Shown here: positions 1 to 9,610 of the stretch, one piece after another
How positions within the stretch are numbered: the first letter of the stretch is position 1
How the letters are laid out: each line of letters begins with the position of its first letter
Origin: an uncultured Acidimicrobiales bacterium
GTDB lineage: Bacteria > Actinomycetota > Acidimicrobiia > Acidimicrobiales > SHLQ01
Direction of reading: 5' to 3'
Assembly: GCA_938041035.1 (NCBI GenBank)
Contig: CALHYX010000032.1
Span: 27,874 to 91,873 of the forward strand
Length of the DNA: 64,000 bases
Position numbers and translations under genes: made by a program
Notes under the pieces: model-generated
What the model saw: only the letters and a program-made list of their open reading frames with translations
What the model was told of the DNA's origin: nothing
Databases searched by the model: none

Positions 1-586
1 TCTTGGTCTTGGAAACCTTCTTGATCTTGGCCAGGGTGTGTCCCGCCTTGAACGCGGTGCCGTCGAACTGGCCGGCGACCCGTTTGCGAAAGCACAGCCG
101 ATGGGTGGCGCCGTCGCGGTCGATCTCGGCGACCAGCTTTTCGGACAGCGCGTTGACGACCGACGCGCCGACGCCGTGCAGCCCGCCCGAGGCGGCGTAC
201 GCGCCGCCGCCGAATTTGCCGCCGGCGTGGAGCTCGGTGAGCACGACCTCCAGCGCGGACACCTTGCGCTTGGGGTGCTTGTCGATCGGGATGCCGCGGC
301 CGTTGTCGGCGACCTCGACCGATCCATCGCGATGAAACGTGACCTCCACCTTGTTGGCGAAGCCGGCCGAGGCTTCATCGACGGCGTTGTCGATCAGCTC
401 CCATACGAGGTGCATCAGGCCGGCGGAGCCGGTGCCGCCGATGTACATGCCGGGCCGTTTGCGAACGGCGTCGAGGCCTTCGAGGGTCTCGATGGCGTCG
501 GCGTCGTACCCGCCGTTCGCCTTGCTCTTCCTCTTGGTCGTCTTCGCGGTGGACGCACGAGCGGAGGGGGTCTTCTTTTTGGTCAT
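1..586 (-). CDS. parE: DNA topoisomerase IV subunit B (ParE/GyrB-type), 3' part outside window
   Basis: N-terminal 195 codons of a type IIA topoisomerase ATPase subunit, read leftward off the edge of the window. After a Lys/Thr-rich leader of about 25 residues it shows the GHKL ATPase motifs: [13 protein letters not shown], the Mg-binding Asn in [19 protein letters not shown], and the ATP-lid [15 protein letters not shown]. It would pair with the ParC-like protein just upstream (40 bp gap) to form a decatenating/relaxing enzyme. ParE is preferred over GyrB because the partner lacks a GyrA box. I chose ATG at 586; a GTG three codons earlier (595) is in frame and equally possible, and neither has a clear ribosome-binding site. 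Confidence 0.9.
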   Translation of the reverse strand, partial: MTKKKTPSARASTAKTTKRKSKANGGYDADAIETLEGLDAVRKRPGMYIGGTGSAGLMHLVWELIDNAVDEASAGFANKVEVTFHRDGSVEVADNGRGIPIDKHPKRKVSALEVVLTELHAGGKFGGGAYAASGGLHGVGASVVNALSEKLVAEIDRDGATHRLCFRKRVAGQFDGTAFKAGHTLAKIKKVSKTK

Positions 587-625
587 GGTCGTCACGGGTT
601 TGGATGGGGTTCGGGAGGTCATGAA

Positions 626-3070
626 CTACCAGCGGCTGGCGCCGAGTCCGAGAATCGGACGTTCGGTGCGGGTTGCGGTGAGGTCGCGCTTGGTCGGTTC
701 GAGCGGGAACGGCACCGGGTTCGGATCGGGCTTGCGGGGATCGCCGTCGGAGCCCATGAACACGAGCAGGGTCGCCAAACCGGCCACACTCGCAGCGGCG
801 ACCCGTTCGTCATCGGTCAGTTTGGTGAGGCGGACGCCTCCACCACCGCGGCCCTTGGTGTCGAGTTCAGCGGCCGGCGTGGCCTTGGCCGCTCCCTGGT
901 CGGTGACGACGATGACCGACTCGTCGCCGACGACGGCGCCCGCAGCACAGACCTCGGCTCCGCCTTTGAGCTTCATGCCGGCGACACCACCGGCCCCGCG
1001 ACCCTGCACGCTGATCGAATCGACGGCGGTCCGCAGTGCCTGCGCGTCGGTGCTGACCATGACGATGTCGGCTTCGGCGGGGGCCGTGAAGGCCGCGACG
1101 ACGCGGTCGCCGGGCTTGAGCTTGATGAGCGTCTTCGCGTTGCGGGTCTCGGCCACCTCGCTCGGCGTGAGCTGTTTGGCGACGCCTCCCGCGGTGACCA
1201 GCACCACGTTTTCGTCGCCGCCGGGCACGAACAGCAGATGGATGTCCTCGCCGCGGTTGGTGCCAAAGACCTGGGCTGCGCTCGCGCCGCGGGCCCGGCC
1301 CTCGCCGTCGGCCACCTCGTAGGCCGTGACGATCAGCGCTCGTCCTTCCGAGGTGATCGCGGTCACCGGCGTGGTGGTAGTGGTCAACACGCTGGTTCTC
1401 AAGACGTCGTGGCGGCCCGTCTTGTTGCGCTTGGCGCCCACCGCGGGCACGCGGCCGAGATTGCCCGAGGTCGACAGTGTGATGACGCAGGCTTCGTCGG
1501 CGACGTCGGCGTCGGGCGCGATCTCGACGTGTTCGTACACCGCCAGGTCCTCGGCGTTCACGATGCGGCTCCGGCGCTCGGTGCCGTAGGCCTCGACCAC
1601 CTCGGCGAGCTCGCTGAGCACGATCTTGCGCCGGCGATTCTCCGAGCCGAGGATCTTCTCCAGGTCGGCGATGATCGCATCGAGTTCGTCGCGTTCGTCG
1701 ATGAGCTTTTGGCGCTCGAGCGCGGTGAGGCGCCGCAACGGCATGTCGAGAATATGGGTCGCCTGCACCTCGCTGAGATCGAGGGCCATCATGAGCCGTT
1801 CGCGCGCTTCGGCGGCGTCGGCCGACCGGCGGATGATGGTGATGACATCGTCGATGTTGTCGAGGGCGATCAGCAGCCCGCTGACGATGTGGTGGCGATC
1901 GCGGGCTTTGGCCAGGCGATAGTTGGAGCGGCGCACGACGACGTCGAGTCGATGGGCGATGTAGTGCTTGCACAGGTCGTAGATGCCGAGCGTCGTCGGC
2001 ACGTTGTCGACCAGCACGACGTTGTTCACACCGAAGGTCTCCTCGAGCGGCGTGAGCCGGTAGAGGTCGGTGAGCACGGCCTGCGGGTTGACGCCGGGGC
2101 GGCATCCGATCTCCAGGCGCATGCCGTTGATGTGGTCCGACAGGTTGACGATGTGGTTGGGGTCGACGCCGCGGATCTTGTCGTTGCGCACCAGATCCAT
2201 GACCTTGGCGATGACCTTCTCCGGGCCCACCTGGTAGGGGAGTTCGGTGATGACGATGCCCTGACGGTTCTTGGCCACCTGCTCGACGTCGGCCTTCGCC
2301 CGGATGCGGAACGTGCCTTTGCCGGTCTCGATGATCTCGCGCAGGCCGGCCGCCTCGTCGGACGTGTCGTCGACGATGATGCCGCCCGAGGGGAAGTCCG
2401 GCCCCGGGAGCAGCGCCATCAGCTCATCGGTGGTGGGCTTGGGCCGGCGCTTGGTCATCACCAGCTCGATGGCCTTGTAGACCTCGCCGAGGTTGTGGCA
2501 CGCCATGTTGGTGGCCATGCCGACGGCGATTCCGGTGGTGCCGTTGACGAGCAGGTTGGGGACGAGCGCCGGCAGGTAGACGGGTTCTTCGCCCTCGCCG
2601 TCGTAGGTGGGGCGGAATTCGACGGTGTCCTCGTCGATCTCGCGCACCATGTCCATGGCGGCGTTGGTGAGGCGACACTCGGTGTAGCGGGCCGCGGCCG
2701 GCGGATCGTCGAGGCTGCCGAAGTTGCCCTGCGGATCGACCATGGTGACCATGCGGCTGAAGTCCTGGCCCATGCGCACGAGGGTGTCGTAGATCGCGCT
2801 GTCACCGTGCGGGTGGTATCGGCCCATCGTGTCGCCGACGACGCGGGCGGATTTACGATGCGGGTTCTCCGGGCGGAGGCCCATCTGCATCATCGAGTAC
2901 AGGATGCGGCGCTGCACGGGCTTCAGGCCGTCGCGCACGTCGGGTATCGCTCGTGAGGTGATGACCGACAGCGAGTAGGCGAGGAAGGACTCGCTCATCT
3001 CCTCGGCGACGGGAACATCGATGACCTCGCGGGCGAAGTCGCCAAATTCGAGCGATTTCTGGTTACTCAT
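626..3070 (-). CDS. parC: DNA topoisomerase IV subunit A (ParC-type)
   Basis: 814-residue breakage-reunion subunit of a type IIA topoisomerase. The catalytic tyrosine is Y129 (AARYTECRL). The quinolone-determining region around [15 protein letters not shown] carries Ser91 and Asp95, the residues usual in quinolone-sensitive enzymes. A long coiled coil (about 420-490) is followed by a C-terminal beta-pinwheel. I see no GyrA box (QRRGGKG) in the pinwheel, which argues for ParC, not GyrA. The pinwheel has GRGGGG-type glycine turns instead. The gene is first in a two-gene unit with the ParE-type subunit. A strong AGAAGAGG Shine-Dalgarno precedes ATG at 3070. Confidence 0.9.
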   Translation of the reverse strand: MSNQKSLEFGDFAREVIDVPVAEEMSESFLAYSLSVITSRAIPDVRDGLKPVQRRILYSMMQMGLRPENPHRKSARVVGDTMGRYHPHGDSAIYDTLVRMGQDFSRMVTMVDPQGNFGSLDDPPAAARYTECRLTNAAMDMVREIDEDTVEFRPTYDGEGEEPVYLPALVPNLLVNGTTGIAVGMATNMACHNLGEVYKAIELVMTKRRPKPTTDELMALLPGPDFPSGGIIVDDTSDEAAGLREIIETGKGTFRIRAKADVEQVAKNRQGIVITELPYQVGPEKVIAKVMDLVRNDKIRGVDPNHIVNLSDHINGMRLEIGCRPGVNPQAVLTDLYRLTPLEETFGVNNVVLVDNVPTTLGIYDLCKHYIAHRLDVVVRRSNYRLAKARDRHHIVSGLLIALDNIDDVITIIRRSADAAEARERLMMALDLSEVQATHILDMPLRRLTALERQKLIDERDELDAIIADLEKILGSENRRRKIVLSELAEVVEAYGTERRSRIVNAEDLAVYEHVEIAPDADVADEACVITLSTSGNLGRVPAVGAKRNKTGRHDVLRTSVLTTTTTPVTAITSEGRALIVTAYEVADGEGRARGASAAQVFGTNRGEDIHLLFVPGGDENVVLVTAGGVAKQLTPSEVAETRNAKTLIKLKPGDRVVAAFTAPAEADIVMVSTDAQALRTAVDSISVQGRGAGGVAGMKLKGGAEVCAAGAVVGDESVIVVTDQGAAKATPAAELDTKGRGGGGVRLTKLTDDERVAAASVAGLATLLVFMGSDGDPRKPDPNPVPFPLEPTKRDLTATRTERPILGLGASRW

Positions 3071-3280
3071 GGCCTCTTCTCAGCAGTGCAGATCTCGCCG
3101 GCGGACCGGCGAGAAAATGGGGGCGGTGGTGGACCGGGGAAGGTGCGAACTGGTGTTCGACCCTAGCGCCGTCGGGAAGCCCCGGGGCGTCGAGGTCGAA
3201 TCGGCTCCGACCGTATCGTGCCCGGGGCTCCCTGGCCGTGACCGCCGCGCAGAAGACGACGATGGCCATCGCGCTGGCGG

Positions 3281-3292
3281 TACGGTCGACCC
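3281..3292 (+). promoter_or_regulatory. Candidate leaderless -10 box for the gene at 3293
   Basis: TACGGT followed by 6 nt and then ATG; no Shine-Dalgarno precedes the start. The spacing matches actinobacterial leaderless promoters, where transcription begins at the start codon. Confidence 0.4.
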
Positions 3293-4198
3293 ATGAGCGC
3301 AGCTCCCGCTTCCGGCGGCACCGAATCGTCGGCGTGGCCGGTGGTCATCGTGGGTGCGGGTGACCTCGGGATGCGCGTCGCCCGCCTACTGGCCGCGAGG
3401 GACCGGCGGGTGGTCGCCGTGCGTCGATCCGCAGCCGAGTCCACCCAGGCGGCGACCGCGGTCATCGAGCACGTTCGCGCCGACGCCACCGACCCGGCAT
3501 CGCTCGCCGGGCTGGCCGACCGGATCGCCGCTCTGGTGGTCATCCTCACCCCCGACGAGCGCAGTGCGGCCGGATACCGCCGGACCTACGTGGATGCCAC
3601 CGAGACGCTGCTGCAGCGCTATCGCGGCCCGGGTCGATCGATGGCGCGCCTCGTCTTTGTGAGCAGCACGGCGGTGTACGGGTTCGACGACGGGCGATGG
3701 GTGGACGAGACCACGCCGATCGCCCCGGTCACGCCCACGGCAGCGGTGCTCGCCGAGGCCGAGGCGCTCGCGGTCGACCAGGGCCCGGAGCGCACGACCA
3801 TCGTCCGCCTCGCCGGGCTGTACGGCGGTGCATCCCGAAGGCTGATCGACGGTGTGCGCAACGCCAGCCTGGAACGACCCGCCGGCACCCGCTACACGAA
3901 CCGGATCCATCGAGACGACGCGGCCGCGCTGGTCGCGGCGGTGGTGCTGGCCGACGACCCGCCGGCCGCGGTGATCGGGGTCGACGAGGATCCGGCACCG
4001 GCGGACGAGGTGTACACCTGGTTAGGGGACCGGCTCGGCGTCGAGCTCCGCCGGGCACCGTCGGGGGCCTCGCGATCCGGGGCCAACAAGCGGTGCCGCA
4101 GCCTGGTTCGGGCGGACCTGGTACCGAGCCTCGCCTATCCGACCTTTCGGGAGGGGTATGACGCAATACTGGACCCCCCGCAGCAATCCGCCCCGTAG
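3293..4198 (+). CDS. NAD(P)-dependent epimerase/dehydratase family protein (extended SDR)
   Basis: 301 residues with a Rossmann nucleotide-binding motif near the N-terminus (VVIVGAGDLGMRVARLL, about residues 17-33) and an extended short-chain dehydrogenase fold. A FVSSTAVYG segment (about 120) resembles the Ser/Tyr region of the family, and RLAGLYGG follows. The GxGxxG ending resembles YeeZ-like SDR proteins acting on sugar or unknown substrates. No substrate can be assigned. It stands divergently from parC and runs in the same direction as the nucleotidyltransferase, with a 7-bp gap. Confidence 0.75.
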   Translation: MSAAPASGGTESSAWPVVIVGAGDLGMRVARLLAARDRRVVAVRRSAAESTQAATAVIEHVRADATDPASLAGLADRIAALVVILTPDERSAAGYRRTYVDATETLLQRYRGPGRSMARLVFVSSTAVYGFDDGRWVDETTPIAPVTPTAAVLAEAEALAVDQGPERTTIVRLAGLYGGASRRLIDGVRNASLERPAGTRYTNRIHRDDAAALVAAVVLADDPPAAVIGVDEDPAPADEVYTWLGDRLGVELRRAPSGASRSGANKRCRSLVRADLVPSLAYPTFREGYDAILDPPQQSAP

Positions 4199-4205
4199 CG
4201 AGTAG

Positions 4206-4967
4206 ATGAGCAGCCACCCGATCACGATGAGAGAGCTCGATTCCGAACGCTTCAGCGCCGCCCTGGTCGCCATTCCGGGGGCGATCGCCGTCACCCTCGG
4301 GGGTTCCCGGGCGGTAGGTCGCGAGCGGCGGGATTCGGACTGGGACTTCGGGGTGTACTACCGCGAGCACCTCGACACCGACGCGCTGCGGCGACTGGTC
4401 GACGAAACGCCAGGGGTGCAGGGCGAGGTCTTCGAGCCCGGGGATTGGGCCGGATTCATGCACGGCGGGGCGTTTCTCGAGGTCGAAGGGCACAAGGTCG
4501 ACGTCTTGTACCGCAAGACGTCGGAGGTGAAGTTCTGGACCGACGAAGCGGCGGCGGGTCGTTTCGAGATCGATCGGGTTCCCGGGTATCTGGCCGGAAT
4601 GGCCAGTTACGTGCTGGCCGGCGAGTTGGCCCTCGGGCTGCCGCTCCAGGGTTCGGTCCCCGCATCGCCGTTTCCCGCCGCGCTGCGAGAGAACGCTCCG
4701 CCGCGCTGGCGGTGGGAGGCCGATTTCGCTCTCCAACACGCCCGGATGCATGCCGACCGGTCCGACGCGGCCACCACGAACGGTTTCGTGACCCAGGCCC
4801 TGCTGGCGCTCGGCCAGGCCCGCATGGCCGAGGCGGGGGAGTGGGTCCTCAACGAAAAGGACCTGCTGGTTCGCTCGGCGCTCGCTCCGGCGGCGAAGCG
4901 TTACGCCCTGATCCAGGAGCAGCACGGCCTCGACAGCGCGCTCCAGTGGCTGTCCGAGAGCATCTGA
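4206..4967 (+). CDS. Nucleotidyltransferase-domain protein
   Basis: 253 residues. The N-terminal third carries a Pol-beta-type nucleotidyltransferase signature, LGGSRAVGRERRDSDWDFGVYY split as GGS-x10-DxD, with a third acidic residue in the GHKVDVLY strand. The C-terminal half is helical, as in the aminoglycoside nucleotidyltransferase and DUF4037-like proteins. Likely transfers a nucleotide to a small molecule or protein, but the substrate is unknown. It lies 7 bp after the dehydrogenase, so the two are probably cotranscribed. Confidence 0.7.
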   Translation: MSSHPITMRELDSERFSAALVAIPGAIAVTLGGSRAVGRERRDSDWDFGVYYREHLDTDALRRLVDETPGVQGEVFEPGDWAGFMHGGAFLEVEGHKVDVLYRKTSEVKFWTDEAAAGRFEIDRVPGYLAGMASYVLAGELALGLPLQGSVPASPFPAALRENAPPRWRWEADFALQHARMHADRSDAATTNGFVTQALLALGQARMAEAGEWVLNEKDLLVRSALAPAAKRYALIQEQHGLDSALQWLSESI

Positions 4968-4989
4968 GCCGCCCCTCAGCGGTTCCCGG

Positions 4990-6561
4990 CTAGTTCGGGA
5001 AGTCGGGGGCCTCGGCGTCGAACAGCCAGGCGTCGAAGAAGTCGCCCAGGTTTTGGCCGCTGACCCGTTCGGCGATCTCGATGAAGTCCTCGGTCAGCGC
5101 GTTCGACCCGGAGAACTCCTCGACGTAGGTCCGGAGGATGTCGAAGAAGGCATCGTCGCCGACCGTCAGCCGCAGTGCGTGCAGGGTGGCGCCGCCCCGG
5201 ATGTACACCTCGCTGCCGAAGATGTTGTTCGACCCGGGGTCGCCGGGCGGTCCGTAGAACTGGGCGGTCGGTTCCCAAACGGCACGGAACGAAGCGTCGG
5301 TGTCGACCCCATCGCCGTTGAACTCGCGCCACAGGTACTCGCCGTAGGTGGCGAACCCCTCGTTGAGCCAGATGTCCTGCCAGCGGGCGACCGCGATGGC
5401 GTCGCCGAACCACTGGTGGGCGAGCTCATGGGCCAGCACCCACTCCCAGGTGCGGCGGCCGTCGACGAGGTCGGTACCAAAGACCGACAGGGTCTGGGTT
5501 TCGAGGGCGAAGCCGAGCGGCAGGTCGACGACCACGCCTCCATAGGCCTCGAACGGGTACGGGCCGAACAACTCGGTGAACACTTCGAGCATCAGGTCGG
5601 TGCGGGCGAAGTCGAACTCGGCGTCCTCGGCGACCGAGGCGGCGAACGCATGGCGGATCACGACACCGTCGGGGCCCTCGGATTCGACGAACACGAAATC
5701 GCCAATGTTGACCGTGGCGAGGTAGGTCGTCATCGGGTCGCTCGCCTCGAACAGCCAACTGCTGGTGCCGTCGCCGTTGTCGGTGGTGCTTTGCAACAGA
5801 CCGTTCGCCGCCACCTCGGTGTCGTTGGGCACCGTGACGTTGAACGTGAAGGTGGCCTTGTCGAGCGGGTGGTCGTTCGACGGGAACCAGTTCTGGGCCC
5901 CATCGGGCTCGCTGACCACGTAGGAGCCGCGGGCGAAGTCGACCCAACCGAGCGCACCCGGAGCCGCGTCGTTGAACACGACATCGACCTCGCCGCCGTA
6001 GTCGACGACGACCTCGAACTCACTGTCGTCGGCCAGATTTTCCGCTGGTGAGATGATCAACTCCCGATCCTCGCGTTCGAACGACGCCTCGACGCCGTCG
6101 ACGGTTACCGACTCCACGGTCAATCCAAAGAGGTCGAGATTGAACCGGCTGAGCTCCTGGGTGGTACGGGCCTCGATGGTGGCCGTCGCGTCCAGGGCGT
6201 CGGAGCCCTCGGCCACCGCGATGTCGATGGTGTAGTGGATGACGTCGTAGCCGCCGTTGCCGAGATAGGGGTAGTACGGATCGCCGATGCTCTCGGCTCC
6301 GATCGTCGGATCATCCGGCGCCGGTGGCGGCTGGGTGGTGATGTCGGGCGGCGGGAACTGGGGCTCGGTCGATGGCGGCAGGGTCGGCTCGGTCGGAGGT
6401 GGCGTCGTCGCCTCGGGCGTCGTCGGCGCGGGAGGGGGCGGCGTCGTCGGCGCGGATGTGGTGGTCGACAACAACTCGGCAACGCCGGTGGTGCCGCACG
6501 CCGAAGCGACCAGCATCAACGCAACCAGTACGGCAAGGACCCGGGCGGAGGTTTTCAGCAC
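4990..6561 (-). CDS. M1-family zinc metallopeptidase lipoprotein
   Basis: 523-residue secreted aminopeptidase-like protein. A lipoprotein signal peptide ends at LVASAC. A Pro/Thr/Glu-rich linker of about 60 residues follows, then the beta-rich N-domain, then the catalytic domain with HELAHQWFG and the third ligand in WLNEGFATYGEYLW (HExxH-x18-E). At about 520 residues it lacks the ERAP1-like C-terminal domain of full-length PepN, as other actinobacterial M1 lipoproteins do. I chose GTG at 6561 because a TACCTT box lies exactly 6 nt upstream (leaderless pattern) and it gives a compact signal peptide; GTG at 6567 is the alternative. Confidence 0.85.
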   Translation of the reverse strand: MLKTSARVLAVLVALMLVASACGTTGVAELLSTTTSAPTTPPPPAPTTPEATTPPPTEPTLPPSTEPQFPPPDITTQPPPAPDDPTIGAESIGDPYYPYLGNGGYDVIHYTIDIAVAEGSDALDATATIEARTTQELSRFNLDLFGLTVESVTVDGVEASFEREDRELIISPAENLADDSEFEVVVDYGGEVDVVFNDAAPGALGWVDFARGSYVVSEPDGAQNWFPSNDHPLDKATFTFNVTVPNDTEVAANGLLQSTTDNGDGTSSWLFEASDPMTTYLATVNIGDFVFVESEGPDGVVIRHAFAASVAEDAEFDFARTDLMLEVFTELFGPYPFEAYGGVVVDLPLGFALETQTLSVFGTDLVDGRRTWEWVLAHELAHQWFGDAIAVARWQDIWLNEGFATYGEYLWREFNGDGVDTDASFRAVWEPTAQFYGPPGDPGSNNIFGSEVYIRGGATLHALRLTVGDDAFFDILRTYVEEFSGSNALTEDFIEIAERVSGQNLGDFFDAWLFDAEAPDFPN

Positions 6562-6573
6562 ACCCACAAGGTA
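6562..6573 (-). promoter_or_regulatory. Candidate leaderless -10 box for the M1 peptidase
   Basis: On the minus strand TACCTT, then 6 nt, then GTG (6561). It decides between two in-frame GTG starts. Confidence 0.35.
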
Positions 6574-6602
6574 CCCACGGGTTGGTGCCAGTGGGCGGCG
6601 GG

Positions 6603-8147
6603 TCAGCGGAGCAGGTCGGTGAGCGGGGCGTTGGCGACGTCGAGGACCTCGGTCGCGGGAATGTCGAACCAGGCTGCCAAGGTGGCGTAATACTCGCCCA
6701 TCGAGACCGTGGCCACCAGGTTGTCGTCGTCGTCGAGGTCGGTGAGCGACGGGGTCTCGCCGTGTAGTCCGGGGACGACGGGCCCGGCGAGCATCGCCAC
6801 CGATGCCGACCCGTGATCGGTGCCGTTGTCGTTTTGTTCGGGCCGGCGGCCGAACTCGCTGGTGGTGGCGATCAGGGTCGAGTCGCCGAGGCCGAGGTCG
6901 GCGAGATCGGTGCGGAAGCCGGCGACCGCGTTGCTGATCTGCCGGAGCAGGTTGTCGTGGGTGCCGCGCTGGTCGCTGTGCGTATCGAAACCGCCGATCG
7001 GCACGTGAATCACCCGGACGCCGAGGTCGGCGCCGAGCAGCACCGAGGCCACCGCAAGCGACTCGCCGATGTCGCCGGAATCCTCATAGCGCGGGACCTC
7101 GACCTCGGTGATTCCAGAGATCACATCGGCGAAGTCGATGGCGGTGCGAAGGCCCCGCCGCGCCGCTTTCGCGCTGGTTCCGTCGTCGGGGCTCTCGGCC
7201 GCCAGGCCTACCCAGCCCGTACGCAGGCTGCGGAACCAGGGGTCCTCGTTGGTGAGGTACCAGCCCGCATCCCGATCGGGAAGACCGAGGGTCACCGCCT
7301 TGGCCGAGATCAGCGCGGGGGTGTTGCCCCCGCCGAGGGACACGCCGGTCACCGGGGCGCCCACGTCGAGCTGGTCGCACACCCGCCCGAGAAAGCCCGT
7401 GTGGGGCAGCGCGTTGCCCTCGGCAGCCCCGGCCCACCACCGTTGTTCCATGCCGAAGTGGGAGCCGCCGGGGTCGGGTACGCCCACCCCCTGGAGGTAG
7501 GCCACCCCCTGGTCGTGCATGGCGGCGAGGTTCGGGTTTACGCCGAACTGGTCGTCGATGACGATCAATTCCTCGGGATCGATCGCCACGTTATGGCGCA
7601 GGTCGGCGAGGCGTCCGTCGCCGTACGGGACGAGCGTGCTGAGACCGTCGTTGCCGCCCTGGAGTTCGATAAGGACGAGCGTCCGGTCCTCGAGCGGGGC
7701 CGCGTTGACGATCGACTGGAATGGCTCGCCCGCCGCGGCGGCGTCAGTGCCCGACGCGGCCGGTTCGTCGGTCGTTGCCCCGGGGGATCCGTCGAGGCTG
7801 GGCCACGGTGCCCGATCGCGGGTGACATACCAGGCCGCGCCGCCGCCGAGAACCCCCGCGGTGGCACCGAGGACGGAGCGTCGGCTCACTCCTCGGTGCC
7901 ACCTGGAGGCATCCTCCGGTGAGCCGGACAGGTGTGGGCTTGCTTGGTTGGTCACCGCAGGAGGGCTGCTGTTTTTTTGACTTGTGTCGTTTGAGGTTTG
8001 GTGGGTGGGCGGGCGTTCTTGGGGATCGCTGCCTCTTTTACTTGTGTCGTCTGAGGTTTGGTGGGTGGTCGGGCGTTCTTGGGGGTCGCTGTTTTGTTGA
8101 CTTGTGTCGTTTGAGGTTGGTGGGGTGGTCGGGTCGGGGGTACTCAT
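6603..8147 (-). CDS. DUF1501 family Tat-exported protein with N-terminal repeats
   Basis: 514 residues. DUF1501 proteins are exported, sulfatase-like proteins of unknown function that are habitually encoded next to DUF1800 proteins, as here. The ATG at 8147 overlaps the DUF1800 stop (ATGA), so the pair is translationally coupled. Residues about 2-60 are a Ser/Thr/Gln/Pro-rich stretch of imperfect 20-residue repeats (SDPQERPTTHQTS-like). They come before the twin-arginine signal (SRRSVLGATAG at about residue 86). Such a long cytoplasmic extension before a Tat signal is unusual. The family core (VLIELQGGNDGLSTLVPYGD and GGFDTHSDQRGTHD) is intact. Confidence 0.85.
   Translation of the reverse strand: MSTPDPTTPPTSNDTSQQNSDPQERPTTHQTSDDTSKRGSDPQERPPTHQTSNDTSQKNSSPPAVTNQASPHLSGSPEDASRWHRGVSRRSVLGATAGVLGGGAAWYVTRDRAPWPSLDGSPGATTDEPAASGTDAAAAGEPFQSIVNAAPLEDRTLVLIELQGGNDGLSTLVPYGDGRLADLRHNVAIDPEELIVIDDQFGVNPNLAAMHDQGVAYLQGVGVPDPGGSHFGMEQRWWAGAAEGNALPHTGFLGRVCDQLDVGAPVTGVSLGGGNTPALISAKAVTLGLPDRDAGWYLTNEDPWFRSLRTGWVGLAAESPDDGTSAKAARRGLRTAIDFADVISGITEVEVPRYEDSGDIGESLAVASVLLGADLGVRVIHVPIGGFDTHSDQRGTHDNLLRQISNAVAGFRTDLADLGLGDSTLIATTSEFGRRPEQNDNGTDHGSASVAMLAGPVVPGLHGETPSLTDLDDDDNLVATVSMGEYYATLAAWFDIPATEVLDVANAPLTDLLR
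7967..8134 (+). repeat. 60-bp tandem repeat, about 2.7 copies
   Basis: The motif CTTGTGTCGT recurs at exactly 7981, 8041 and 8101, followed by near-identical sequence; a truncated copy of the unit end precedes 7981. The repeat lies inside the DUF1501 gene and encodes its 20-residue N-terminal repeats. The period is a multiple of three, so copy-number change would keep the frame. Confidence 0.9.
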
Positions 8148-9430
8148 GCGAGGGCGAACTCCGGGCTGGTCAGGGCGAGCAGGATCAACAGATCGAGGCC
8201 TCGCTCGTATTCGGGTTGGTTGCGGATGGCCTCGTCGAGCGCTGCCCGGGTGGAGGGCGAAACGTCGAACAGCGAACAGTGCTCGAGAACTTCGTCCACC
8301 GTCGCCTCGACCGCATCGATCAGCCGGTCGCTCAGCTCCTGGTCCATCAACAGGCTCGTTCGCAGCAGCGACTGCGTACCCGAAACCCACCGGTCATCGA
8401 TCGGCCAACCGGCCACGTTCGGTGGGTAGAACGGCGCATGGCCCAACCGGGTGAGCCACCACGGGTCCAGCTCAACGTCGGCCGGGCCGAGCACGGCGAC
8501 CATGCCGACCAGCCATTCGAGCGGGCTCTTGGGGCGGGAATGGCGGGCCAGCAGAAATTCGGGGTGGTCGGCCATCGCTTCCAGCAGCGGCATGATCTCG
8601 AGGTCGTTCTCGCGAAAGACCCCGGCCAACTCCTCGAGCCGGGTCGGGCTGGGTTCGCCGCCGACGATCGTGCGGTAGATCGCTCGGGTGACGTGGGGGG
8701 CGCACGCCGGGTCGTCACAGATCTTGTCGATGATCGACTCGTTGTTCCAACGGCGGCGCTCGCCCCGAAAGGTCAGCGGGCGCTCGTAGTGCTGCTCGCG
8801 GTCGAAACTCACCTCGAGGGTCTCCCAGTCGACCCGCCAGCCCGACAGGCCGCGAGCGGCGACGCGCACGTCGTCCTCGGTGTAGTTCTCGACCCCGAGC
8901 GCGAAGAGTTCCATGACCTCACGGGCGTAGTTCTCGTTGGGCTGTTCGCCGCGCGATCCGGCACCGTCGAGCCAATAGAGCATGGCGGGATCGATCGTGA
9001 TCTCCTGGAGCAGGTCGCGGAAGTTCCCCAGCGCGTGGCGGCGAATCAGATGGTGTTGGCGCCAGAGTGCCTCCGCCGACGCCCTCGCGAGGCTGGAGGT
9101 GAGATGACCGTGCCAGAACCAGGTCATGCGCTCGTGGAGGCCGGCGTCGGGGTCGACCAGCCGCTCGAGGTACCAGCCGAGCAGCGTCTGGTCCCCCGAT
9201 TCGCTGAAGTCGACTGCGGCGATCTCCTCTTCGCTCAGGATGGTGGCGTTGTCGCGGCCGAGCAGGTCGCGGACCGCGGCTCGCGGGTCGAGGTCCCGAA
9301 GCGCCTGCACCTGCCCGGGGTGGGTGGTCAGGTGGAGGCGCCTCAGGGCATGCGCTCGCTGAGCATCGGCGGAGGGTTCTCCGGCGAACCAGCGGTGCAG
9401 TCGGGGTCCGAGTGCGCTGAGAAGGGCCAT
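8144..9430 (-). CDS. DUF1800 family protein
   Basis: 428 residues with the DUF1800 signatures: an N-terminal ALRRLHLTTHPGQVQAL segment, MTWFWHGHLTS (about 105), NENYAREVMELFALG (about 165) and the WPIDDRWVSGTQSLLRTSLL C-terminal block. The function of the family is unknown. Its genes sit with DUF1501, as here with a 4-bp overlap, suggesting a shared export or surface role. No clear signal peptide is visible. Confidence 0.85.
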   Translation of the reverse strand: MALLSALGPRLHRWFAGEPSADAQRAHALRRLHLTTHPGQVQALRDLDPRAAVRDLLGRDNATILSEEEIAAVDFSESGDQTLLGWYLERLVDPDAGLHERMTWFWHGHLTSSLARASAEALWRQHHLIRRHALGNFRDLLQEITIDPAMLYWLDGAGSRGEQPNENYAREVMELFALGVENYTEDDVRVAARGLSGWRVDWETLEVSFDREQHYERPLTFRGERRRWNNESIIDKICDDPACAPHVTRAIYRTIVGGEPSPTRLEELAGVFRENDLEIMPLLEAMADHPEFLLARHSRPKSPLEWLVGMVAVLGPADVELDPWWLTRLGHAPFYPPNVAGWPIDDRWVSGTQSLLRTSLLMDQELSDRLIDAVEATVDEVLEHCSLFDVSPSTRAALDEAIRNQPEYERGLDLLILLALTSPEFALA

Positions 9431-9610
9431 GGCCGGAAACGTACGGATTCGATGATGAAACGAAGGTGAATGCGGCCTTCATCTTCGCTTCATGTTCGGT
9501 TTGGCATCGTGGCGCAATGACCTTCGCGGCGCGCGCCCTCACCGTCGATGCCCCTGCACCGCGATAGGCCTGGGTCGCCGGGCGCCGGTGCGGTCTGCGA
9601 CACTGGTTTG

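Noticed and set aside
38..2956. Long plus-strand open frame of 972 codons antisense to parE/parC
   Set aside because: High-GC antisense frame with low-complexity Gly/Val/Asp content; the minus strand encodes two clear topoisomerase subunits.
626..3070. GyrA in place of ParC
   Set aside because: No GyrA box (QRRGGKG) in the C-terminal pinwheel, although both proteins share the catalytic core.
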